Origin: Endozoicomonas elysicola
Lineage (GTDB): Bacteria > Pseudomonadota > Gammaproteobacteria > Pseudomonadales > Endozoicomonadaceae
Reading direction: 5' to 3'
Assembly (NCBI RefSeq): GCF_000710775.1
Contig: NZ_JOJP01000001.1
Location: forward strand, 3,576,583-3,640,582
Length of the DNA stretch: 64,000 bases
Part shown: positions 37,257 to 44,938 of the stretch, in pieces
How positions within the stretch are numbered: position 1 is the first letter of the stretch
Layout of the letters: each line of letters begins with the position of its first letter
Made by a program: the position numbers and the translations under genes
The notes under the pieces: model-generated
What the model was told of the DNA's origin: nothing
What the model saw: only the letters and a program-made list of their open reading frames with translations
Databases searched by the model: none

Positions 37257-38210
37257 ATGATCTATGCCTATAGTGCTCAGGAAAACCAATTTTCCATTGA
37301 CCGGGTTACCCCAGATTTCCCTCCGGCCAAGGGCACTATATGGTTAGAAGCCACTGAACCGGATAGTGACGAACACCACTGGTTGACTACGCACTTTCCC
37401 GGATGCCTGCCTGAAGAAGAGGACCTGGGTGAAATTGAGATATCATCACGCTACTTTGAGACAGAAAGCGGTATTCATATCCGCTCACTGTTTCCGCATC
37501 GTGCCGGTCACGATCTGAGAAACATTAACGTTGCCTTCAACCTGAGATCCGACAAACTCATCACCCTGCAGGATGAGCCCACAGGCCTGTTCAGGCTGAT
37601 GCGTAAACATTTGAAAACACAGCATGTTAAAGCCGCCACACCACTGGATGTTCTCATCGCACTGTTTGATGCCAAGGTTGAATATCTGGCGGATACCCTG
37701 GAAGAAGTATACGAAGACCTGGAAGAGGTCAGCCAGAATGCACTTTCAGAACAGTATAAGGATGTTAATGAACAGCTACGAACCATCACACTTCAGGAAG
37801 ACCTGAATGGCAAAGTAAGGCTGAATCTGCTGGATACGCAGCGCTCTCTCCGTTACCTGATGCGTTCATGCAACCATATGCTGAACGATGAACAGCGGGA
37901 CAATATTCGGGATATGCTCCGGGATATTGAATCCCTGACACCGCATACCGGCTTTATATTTGAGAAAATCAACTTCCTGATGGAATCGACCATGGGTTAT
38001 ATCAATCTTGAGCAGAACAATATCATCAAGATTTTCTCGGTTGCCGCTGTGATGTTTCTGCCTCCAACATTGATAGCCAGTATTTACGGAATGAACTTTA
38101 AAACCATGCCAGAGCTTTCCGTTGAGTACGGCTACCCTCTTGCCCTGGGGCTTATGCTGCTAAGCGCACTGGCAACGTTTCTTTTCTTCAAACGAAAAGG
38201 CTGGCTGTAG
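37257..38210 (+). CDS. corA: Magnesium/cobalt transporter CorA
   Basis: CorA is the pentameric Mg2+ (and Co2+, Ni2+) channel of the inner membrane. The 317-residue protein matches E. coli CorA in length and along the whole chain. There is an N-terminal cytoplasmic funnel (FDVWLE-like IWLEATEPDSDE, EIEISSRYFETESGIHI), a long stalk helix (about 130-235), the first membrane helix IIKIFSVAAVMFLPPTLIAS, the selectivity motif GMN at 278-280 in YGMNFKTMPEL, and a second membrane helix ending FFKRKGWL. The stop codon is one base from the left arm of the multi-hairpin element at 38212. Confidence 0.95.
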   Translation: MIYAYSAQENQFSIDRVTPDFPPAKGTIWLEATEPDSDEHHWLTTHFPGCLPEEEDLGEIEISSRYFETESGIHIRSLFPHRAGHDLRNINVAFNLRSDKLITLQDEPTGLFRLMRKHLKTQHVKAATPLDVLIALFDAKVEYLADTLEEVYEDLEEVSQNALSEQYKDVNEQLRTITLQEDLNGKVRLNLLDTQRSLRYLMRSCNHMLNDEQRDNIRDMLRDIESLTPHTGFIFEKINFLMESTMGYINLEQNNIIKIFSVAAVMFLPPTLIASIYGMNFKTMPELSVEYGYPLALGLMLLSALATFLFFKRKGWL

Positions 38211-38211
38211 C

Positions 38212-38474
38212 TAGGGGGCGTTATCAACTGGACATACAACCAGCCACCCATTATTTGTACCAGACAAGGCGCGAGCTGTGTAGTGTGGTTGCTCCACATG
38301 AGCAGTGAGCAACGCAGCATGGTGCAAATAATGGGTGGCCCTTTGGGTTGGCCATACAAGCACTCATGCCGTGTTGAACGTCTTGAACAGGGAACCACCA
38401 TGTCCTGCGCCGTTCACCTTGCCTGAGTGCTTGTATGGCCAACTGGTTGAATGGCCAGTTGGTAACGCCCCCTA
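38212..38474. repeat. 263-bp MITE-like element with outer inverted repeats and two inner hairpins
   Basis: The outer arms are 32 bp (38212-38243 and 38443-38474), inverted, matching at 29 positions and starting TAGGGGGCGTTA. Inside are two independent hairpins: a 20-bp inverted repeat matching at 19 positions (38243-38262 with 38320-38339), which has its own inner 7-bp stem (38288-38294 with 38307-38313), and a perfect 20-bp inverted repeat (38347-38366 with 38424-38443). Together they predict a three-way-junction or cloverleaf fold in single-stranded DNA or RNA. There is no gene. It sits directly after corA and 84 bp before the YbaK-like start. An open frame from 38435 is only the right arm read through. 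Confidence 0.9.
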
Positions 38475-38557
38475 ATGAAATATTAGCCTCTGTTATCAGC
38501 CATCAGGGGCTATACTCTTCTCACCTCAAGCCAAGATTCACTGGGGTGATTCCTATC

Positions 38558-39046
38558 ATGAGCATTCCCAACACAGTCCATAATTATCTCTCTGAACAGA
38601 AGATTCCCTATCACACGATCAGACACCAACCCAGCAAAAGTTCAGTCCAGAGTGCCATTGCTGCGCAGATCCCACTCCACCAGCTGGCCAAAGCTGTTGT
38701 CCTGAAAGACAATCAGGATCACTACCTGATGGCCATTTTACCTGCCGCAAACCGGGTCAATATTCACCAGGTGAGTCAAATCACCAATTCAAGGCTTCAA
38801 CTTGCAACCGAGCATGAGCTTAACTGCACATTCAAGGACTGTGAACCCGGTGCCATTCCTCCTCTCGGCCAGCCCTATCATATGAATATGCTCTTTGATA
38901 ACCGGATTTGCCATAATCCGGATATCTATCTGGAAGCCGGTGACCACGAAACATTGATCCATTTATTACAGAGTAGTTTTCAACAGCTTATCGACGGCCA
39001 GCCTCATGATGACCTCTGCTCAGCCCCACCAAAAAACATGAAATAA
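38558..39046 (+). CDS. YbaK/EbsC-domain aminoacyl-tRNA deacylase-like protein
   Basis: Members of this family hydrolyse mischarged tRNAs (YbaK, ProXp). The frame is open from 38435, but the first 41 codons come from the repeat element; the ATG at 38558 gives 162 residues. IPYHTIRHQ is the beginning of the fold, LAKAVVLKDNQDHYLMAILPA carries the conserved Lys of the active site, and FKDCEPGAIPPLGQPY is the conserved Gly-Pro loop. It is a single-domain protein, not the editing insert of ProRS. The particular tRNA substrate cannot be told from sequence. Confidence 0.85.
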   Translation: MSIPNTVHNYLSEQKIPYHTIRHQPSKSSVQSAIAAQIPLHQLAKAVVLKDNQDHYLMAILPAANRVNIHQVSQITNSRLQLATEHELNCTFKDCEPGAIPPLGQPYHMNMLFDNRICHNPDIYLEAGDHETLIHLLQSSFQQLIDGQPHDDLCSAPPKNMK

Positions 39047-39286
39047 CCACCGATGATCTCCTGCCTCGTTTATAACCCGGTGTCTATATTAATGTCAGGG
39101 TGCCATTCGACTGAGTGAATCCCTGAGGTCCGTAAGGCTTCTTAACTACCACTTTCACAGATAGCGTCCATACTGATATCAGATAGTTCGCTCTCGAACG
39201 AACCCGTCACCAGAAGGGCTATTCCACTTAAAAAGGAGCAGATCCCGGTAAAACATCCAATAATCGGGGATCCTGAAGCTGAGAAT

Positions 39287-40618
39287 ATGAATCAGAGACT
39301 GAGTTTACAGAATATTGTTGGTATGGGGTTTATGGTATTCGCCATGTTTCTCGGTGCAGGGAATCTGATTTTTCCCCCTATGGTAGGACAGCTGGCTGGG
39401 GAGGACATGTGGTATGCTGCCGCGGGCTTTTTGATAACCGGGGTTGGCCTGCCATTATTGGGTATTGTTGCCATCTCCAGAGTGGGAGGCGGGTTTAATG
39501 AGATCAGTGGGGAAATGCCCAGACCGTTGATCATTGCCCTTGGAACCTGCATTTACCTTATTATTGGGCCATTATACGCAGTACCCAGAACAGCCCTGGT
39601 GTCCTATGAAGTTGGACTTACACCTTTTCTACCCGAATCCAGCGAGTTTACACAGCTTATATTCAGCCTGATTTTCTTTAGCATCTCCTGGTATCTATCT
39701 ATTCGTCCAGGCAAACTTCTTGAATCGGTAGGAAAGCTGATTACACCGGCTCTTATTGCCCTGCTGGTAATCCTTGGCCTTTCTCCCATCATATCACCGC
39801 TTGGCGTACCCGGTAATGCCATGGGAACCTATACCGAAACCCCGTTTATCAAGGGCTTTCTGGAAGGGTATATGACCATGGATGCTCTGGCGGCATTGAT
39901 GTTTGGTATTGTTATTATTACCAACCTCAAATCCCATGGCATTAAAGAAAAGGCTAGCCTGTTTCATTACAGCATCACCACCGGGGTAATTGCAGCCATT
40001 GGTCTGGCCTTGGTTTACCTGTCTCTATTCTACCTGGGAGCAACCAGCCGGGAAGTAGCTCCAGATCCCGGCAACGGCGGACAAATTCTGACCACCTATG
40101 CCGAAACACTGTTTGGCACGACCGGTATCGCCTTGCTGGCAGCCGTTGTAACCCTGGCTTGCCTTACAACTGCAATTGGCTGTATTACTGCCGCCAGTGA
40201 ATACTTTGACGAGATGTTTGAAAAAATAAGTTATCGATCAATCGTTACCATCATCAGTATTGTCTGTGTTTTCTTTGCCAATATGGGATTGAATGAGATC
40301 ATTGACCTTTTCATTCCTGTACTGCTGATTCTATACCCGATATCCATTGGATTAATCTTTCTGGGCCTGATCAGAGACTGGTTACCAAACCCGGTTTTAA
40401 CCTACCGAGCGACGCTAGCGACCACCTTTTTTCTTAGCATCATTGATCTACTGAGAATTAAAGATTACGCAGGACTACAGCCAATCCTGCAACCTTTCAG
40501 CCTTATTCCCGGCTATGAAGATCACATGATTTGGCTACTGCCTTCAATTGCTATATTATTAATCACAATCTTCCTCGGCTTTGCCATCAAGCCAGCATCG
40601 AATTGTGAGATGCCATAA
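39287..40618 (+). CDS. brnQ: Branched-chain amino acid transport carrier BrnQ
   Basis: BrnQ (LIVCS family) is a cation-coupled uptake system for Leu, Ile and Val. The 443-residue protein has about twelve membrane segments and the family signatures MVFAMFLGAGNLIFPPMVGQLAG near the N-terminus (quoted here in part), YLIIGPLYAVPRTALVSYEVG, and EGYMTMDALAALMFGIVI. It is a single gene with a 240-bp upstream gap and a strong hairpin 26 bases downstream. Confidence 0.95.
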   Translation: MNQRLSLQNIVGMGFMVFAMFLGAGNLIFPPMVGQLAGEDMWYAAAGFLITGVGLPLLGIVAISRVGGGFNEISGEMPRPLIIALGTCIYLIIGPLYAVPRTALVSYEVGLTPFLPESSEFTQLIFSLIFFSISWYLSIRPGKLLESVGKLITPALIALLVILGLSPIISPLGVPGNAMGTYTETPFIKGFLEGYMTMDALAALMFGIVIITNLKSHGIKEKASLFHYSITTGVIAAIGLALVYLSLFYLGATSREVAPDPGNGGQILTTYAETLFGTTGIALLAAVVTLACLTTAIGCITAASEYFDEMFEKISYRSIVTIISIVCVFFANMGLNEIIDLFIPVLLILYPISIGLIFLGLIRDWLPNPVLTYRATLATTFFLSIIDLLRIKDYAGLQPILQPFSLIPGYEDHMIWLLPSIAILLITIFLGFAIKPASNCEMP

Positions 40619-40644
40619 GTGTCATTTGTACAACGTATGTTTTG

Positions 40645-40675
40645 TTGTCTGTGCAGCTTCTACCTGCACAGACAA
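40645..40675 (+). terminator. Hairpin after brnQ
   Basis: A perfect 12-bp stem (40645-40656 with 40664-40675) has a seven-base loop. No T run follows directly, so termination may need Rho, or the structure may protect the transcript end. Confidence 0.65.
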
Positions 40676-41027
40676 ATAAGTCTGCCCCCCCGTAAATCGT
40701 CTTTTTTGCTCAGAATACACCCCAACCCTCTCATAATGCCCTCATAACCACCAGTTAATTGATACCGGTTACTATCAACTAAAGCCGGACATCAATATTC
40801 GTCTTAACATTACCGGATGCTTATCAGAATTTAATCATGATTGGGAATTGGCAAGCGGAGGCAGATCAAGTAAGCTTCCTCATTTTTAGTTGCCGATACT
40901 TCAGCCACTATAACCAGAAGCAGGTTTTTAGACCTCTCTGATTCCGTTGATCACAGGCAACAGCCATGGCTGCACGCATATGACGCGTGAACCCTAATAA
41001 TCCCCAAAAAATCGTAGTGCTAGTCAC
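40676..41027. other. Intergenic region before the retropepsin-like lipoprotein gene
   Basis: About 350 bp with no plausible gene, tRNA or long repeat. It is expected to hold the promoter of the three-gene ATP-grasp operon that follows; I could not assign -35 and -10 boxes with confidence. Confidence 0.4.
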
Positions 41028-42191
41028 ATGTCCCGCAACTTGGCCCTGCCCGCTTTACTTTTTTTAATCATGATTTTAACCGGCTGCCAGACAGTTTTTT
41101 ATAAAGAGCGTCCCAGAAAGGACGATTCAAGTATTATTCAACCCGTTCCAGTCCCTGAGAAGTCGGAACGTCCCATGGTGCCATCAAGACCGGAGGAAAC
41201 AACCCTGCCTCCTGCCAAGACCCATGCGATTACCATCCGGGAACAGACCATACAGACCCCGGCCCACTTGGATGGGCGTCTGGTGCTGGGTATCAATGAA
41301 ACAGCCTCCTTACCCAACCTGAACCTCACTATGCAGGCAAAACTGGATACCGGTGCAGAAAACAGCTCCGTTGATGCCAGAAACATCCAGTTCTTTGAAC
41401 GAGACGGAAAAAAGTGGGTCAAATTTGATCTTCACCGAACTTCCAAAGGTACGATACCTCTGGAACAACCCGTTAAAGGCATCATAAAAATCAAGCGACC
41501 AGGGCTGACCTCCATTGAGCGTCCGGTCATCCACCTGACAGTGACTATTGGAGAGATTACCCAGGCGATCCCGGTATCTCTCACCGATCGAAGTAAATAC
41601 GAGTCGCCACTGTTAATAGGAAGAAGCTTTATGCAGGACCTTGCTGTTATTGATGTCAACCAGAAGTTTATCGCCACCAAGTCGGTGATCAGCTCCAATA
41701 ACCGCAAAGCTGAAGTTCCTATTACCCAGAAGTCATACACTCGGGCAACCATCAAGCCTGTCAGTGTGAAGGGGATGACGACCCTGGGAGCTGTTGAGCA
41801 TATGGCACTACCAGACACAGGCACTGTTCTGAAGGCTCGCATTGATACTGGTGCACTGACGTCTTCTATTGATGCACGGGATATCGAACTATTCCAAAAG
41901 AATGATCATGACTGGGTCCGTTTTCAACTGGCAAACTCTGTTGGTGACCTTGTTACTATGGAAGAGCCGGTTACCCGCTTTGTCCGCATCAAGCGGCATG
42001 GAGAAGATTCTGAACGCCGCCCGGTAATTACACTAAACGCCCAGATTGGCAGTATTTCCCGACCAACACAGTTTACCTTGCGCAGCCGGGAAAACTATGA
42101 ATACCCTGCACTTATCGGCGCCCGCTTTCTTGAGAAACGGGCTCTGGTTGACGTATCCAGAGAATATACTTCCGATACCAAGCAGCCTTGA
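41028..42191 (+). CDS. Lipoprotein with two tandem retropepsin-like (DUF785/RimB-type) domains
   Basis: The protein has a lipoprotein signal (LTGC, lipid-bearing Cys20), a Pro-rich linker, and two copies of the same domain. Copy 1 is about 80-225 with AKLDTGAENSSVDARNI (Asp107). Copy 2 is about 248-385 with ARIDTGALTSSIDARDI (Asp273). Both copies continue with a WVKFDL/WVRFQL strand, an IKIKRPG/VRIKRHG strand and an ALIGARF/LLIGRSF loop. The family is annotated as ATP-dependent zinc protease, but the DTGA motif is that of aspartic retropepsins, which normally act as homodimers; two copies in one chain could form an internal dimer. It heads an operon with a transglutaminase-like membrane protein and a RimK-like ligase. 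Confidence 0.8.
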   Translation: MSRNLALPALLFLIMILTGCQTVFYKERPRKDDSSIIQPVPVPEKSERPMVPSRPEETTLPPAKTHAITIREQTIQTPAHLDGRLVLGINETASLPNLNLTMQAKLDTGAENSSVDARNIQFFERDGKKWVKFDLHRTSKGTIPLEQPVKGIIKIKRPGLTSIERPVIHLTVTIGEITQAIPVSLTDRSKYESPLLIGRSFMQDLAVIDVNQKFIATKSVISSNNRKAEVPITQKSYTRATIKPVSVKGMTTLGAVEHMALPDTGTVLKARIDTGALTSSIDARDIELFQKNDHDWVRFQLANSVGDLVTMEEPVTRFVRIKRHGEDSERRPVITLNAQIGSISRPTQFTLRSRENYEYPALIGARFLEKRALVDVSREYTSDTKQP

Positions 42192-42244
42192 GCGGCATGC
42201 AGCCTTTTGAGCAGTAATATAGACAGTAAAAAGCGAGGGAAAGA

Positions 42245-43786
42245 ATGAAAGGTCGTTTTCAGCTTGGCCTTATGGTCGCTGTTCTGATTGTGGCCGGCCT
42301 TGGATTAACCCTGTACAAACATTTTGCACTGGGCTTTCCTCTGCTGGGTAAAGATGTCACAACGGTTTGGAGCATTGAGGCCTGGGTCAGTTTTAAAGCC
42401 CAGGATCAGGCAGCCCAGGCCAGCCTGACCCTTCCCGACCAACAGTCCGATGTACGAATTCTGGATGAGTCATTTGCTTCACCCGGCTATGGTATCAATC
42501 AAACCAATGACGGAGGCCAGCGTCGTGCAGTATGGAGCATTCGCAAAGCGGATGGCCGCCAGGACCTGTTCTATAAGGTTAAACTTCACCTGGAACAGGG
42601 CATCAGCCCAAGCGTAAATGACCAGCCTGAAGCATTTATTGCTCCCGTTCTTCCTGAACCTTATCAAACTGCAGCAAAAAGCCTGTTGAAACGAGTAACA
42701 GACCGCTCAGCAGACCCTGTCAGCTTTGCCGGCACTATGATCAATCAGTTTAATGCCAAAGAACCCAGTCAGAATACCAATATGCTGCTTGGCATGGTGG
42801 AAGAAGGCGTAAAACTCCCTGATTTGCTGGTCAACCTACTTCACATGGCGAATATTCCTGCCCGCATTGTTCGCGGACTGCACCTTGAAGATGGCCGTCG
42901 TCGACAACCCATCGTTGACATGATTGAAGTGTACGATGGCACCGAGTGGCAGCTCTTTGACCCGAAAACCGGCAAAGCTGGCAACCCTGATGCATTTTTT
43001 CTCTGGCAGCGCGGCGCCAAATCACTTCTGGATGTAATGGGTGGCGTTAATTCAGACGTTAAGTTCTCAATTATTTCCCAGAATATACCCACCCGCGAGC
43101 TGGCACTTACACAGGCCACGCAAGATGGAGCCGCATTAATTGATTTCTCCATCTACTCTCTGCCACTTGAAATTCAGAACGCTTTTAAAATTATCCTGCT
43201 GATTCCCATTGGCGTTCTTGTAGTCCTGATTATGCGCATTATGGTTGGGCTGCGTACATCCGGTACCTTTATGCCCGTGCTTATTGCCATGGCATTCCTG
43301 CAAACACAGTTACTCCCCGGCCTGGTGATTTTTATATCCTTGGTATCTATTGGCTTATGGATTCGATCCTTTCTCAGTCAGCAAAATATGCTGCTAGTTG
43401 CACGACTGGGCGCAGTCATTATCGTTGTCATATTGATCATGGCTGCCATGAGTATCCTGAGCTGGAAAATGGGCATCACGCAGGCACTCACGGTCACCTT
43501 CTTCCCTATGATTATCCTGGCCTGGACCATTGAAAGAATGTCAATCCTCTGGGAGGAGGAAGGGCCCAAGGATGTCGTCAAAGAAGGCGGCGGTAGTCTC
43601 CTGGTAGCAACAATGAGCTATCTGCTGATGTCGAACCACATCGTTGAACAACTGACCTTCAACTTCCCTGAATTGATGCTGACGTTACTCGGTATCGTTC
43701 TGCTACTGGGCCAATACACTGGCTACCGCCTGCTGGAATTAAAACGGTTCTACCCACTGGTTCACTCTGAAAATAAGCAGTCATGA
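42245..43786 (+). CDS. Membrane protein with inactive transglutaminase-like domain and seven membrane helices
   Basis: The 513-residue protein has one N-terminal membrane helix and a periplasmic region (about 30-300). That region contains a transglutaminase-like fold (NMLLGMVEEGVKLPDLLVNLLHMANIPARIVRGLHLEDG) without a clear catalytic Cys. The C-terminal ~200 residues hold about six or seven hydrophobic helices. This is the UUP1/7TM class found next to RimK-like ligases and DUF785 proteins in many gammaproteobacteria. AGGGA precedes the ATG. The middle position in the operon suggests it couples the periplasmic lipoprotein to the cytoplasmic ligase; that is inference. Confidence 0.75.
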   Translation: MKGRFQLGLMVAVLIVAGLGLTLYKHFALGFPLLGKDVTTVWSIEAWVSFKAQDQAAQASLTLPDQQSDVRILDESFASPGYGINQTNDGGQRRAVWSIRKADGRQDLFYKVKLHLEQGISPSVNDQPEAFIAPVLPEPYQTAAKSLLKRVTDRSADPVSFAGTMINQFNAKEPSQNTNMLLGMVEEGVKLPDLLVNLLHMANIPARIVRGLHLEDGRRRQPIVDMIEVYDGTEWQLFDPKTGKAGNPDAFFLWQRGAKSLLDVMGGVNSDVKFSIISQNIPTRELALTQATQDGAALIDFSIYSLPLEIQNAFKIILLIPIGVLVVLIMRIMVGLRTSGTFMPVLIAMAFLQTQLLPGLVIFISLVSIGLWIRSFLSQQNMLLVARLGAVIIVVILIMAAMSILSWKMGITQALTVTFFPMIILAWTIERMSILWEEEGPKDVVKEGGGSLLVATMSYLLMSNHIVEQLTFNFPELMLTLLGIVLLLGQYTGYRLLELKRFYPLVHSENKQS

Positions 43787-43825
43787 GTTTAAAAAGCATC
43801 AGAGGATAATAGAGGTGGGTTTCCC

Positions 43826-44824
43826 ATGGGATGGTTAAGTACTTTTGTTCATAACACACTCAAGAAAAATTCGATCACGACACCAGCCCAGCTGCGAGAA
43901 GCTGGGATTCTGAGCATGAACAGCCGTAACCTGAATTATATTTCAAAATATAACCCCAGGCGGCTGCTCCCTTTAGTGGATGACAAGCTGACAACAAAAC
44001 GCATGGCTGAAAAAGCCGGTGTTGATGTACCAGAGCTGATTGGTGTCATTGAGTACCAGTCAGATATTCGAAAGTTGAAAAGCATTCTAGAGCCGTTAGA
44101 ACAGTTCGTTATCAAACCAGCCAAAGGCAGCGGCGGCAAAGGCATTTTGGTTATCACTGGCCGGGATGGAGACCGCTATGTAAAAGCCAGTGGCGAAAGT
44201 CTATCCTTCACCGCTATAAGTCGTGATGTCTCCAACATTCTTGGCGGCCTCTACAGCCTTGGTGGCAAAACCGATGTCGCAGTCATCGAAAGCCTGATCG
44301 TGGCTGACCCCATTTTCAGAGACTACAGTTTTGAAGGAGTACCGGATATTCGGGTCATTGTTTTTCGGGGATTCCCTGTGATGGCCATGATGCGACTGGC
44401 TACCCGAGCTTCGGATGGCAAAGCGAACTTGCATCAGGGAGCTGTTGGCGTCGGCCTGGACATTGCCACCGGAAACAGCCTCCGTAGCGTACAGCATGAC
44501 CTACCGGTTCATCATCATCCTGATACCGGCCACAACTTCTCTGCGCTCAACGTCCCCCACTGGCATAAAATACTGAGCCTTTCCGCAGCCTGCCATGAAA
44601 TGACCCAGCTGGGTTACCTCGGAGTAGACCTGGTTCTTGACAAAAACCTTGGCCCACTGATTCTCGAGCTCAATGCTCGCCCCGGTCTTGCCATTCAGAT
44701 CGCCAACGGCCAGGGGATTGAACCAAGACTCAAAACCATTGAGTCACTTCGAAAGCATGACCTACCGATTGAAGAGCGGGTTGCTTTTTCGCAAAAGCAC
44801 TTTGGCGTTTCAGCCAATAACTGA
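43826..44824 (+). CDS. Alpha-L-glutamate ligase-like ATP-grasp protein (RimK-related)
   Basis: The 332-residue protein is an ATP-grasp ligase of the RimK-like type, expected to join an amino acid such as glutamate to a peptide or protein carboxylate. FVIKPAKGSGGKGILVI is the nucleotide-binding Gly-rich loop, DIRVIVFRGFPVMAMMRLATR a core strand pair, and LGYLGVDLVLDKNLGPLILELNARPGLAIQIAN (about 270-300) the metal-binding Glu-x-Asn end. It lies 39 bp after the transglutaminase-like gene on the same strand. The true acceptor is not known for this conserved three-gene set. Confidence 0.8.
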   Translation: MGWLSTFVHNTLKKNSITTPAQLREAGILSMNSRNLNYISKYNPRRLLPLVDDKLTTKRMAEKAGVDVPELIGVIEYQSDIRKLKSILEPLEQFVIKPAKGSGGKGILVITGRDGDRYVKASGESLSFTAISRDVSNILGGLYSLGGKTDVAVIESLIVADPIFRDYSFEGVPDIRVIVFRGFPVMAMMRLATRASDGKANLHQGAVGVGLDIATGNSLRSVQHDLPVHHHPDTGHNFSALNVPHWHKILSLSAACHEMTQLGYLGVDLVLDKNLGPLILELNARPGLAIQIANGQGIEPRLKTIESLRKHDLPIEERVAFSQKHFGVSANN

Positions 44825-44938
44825 CCTTGCCTGCACATAGTTCCGTGCCAAGGATGGCATGAATATCCTCACATCTCCGGCAACTTAACTGCCGCACGGA
44901 CTTCACATACCGCCTTCTACTGTGTCAGAATTGCAGGC

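Noticed and set aside
38435-38557. N-terminal extension of the YbaK-like protein
   Set aside because: These codons are read from the right arm of the repeat element and the adjacent spacer; the domain starts at 38558.
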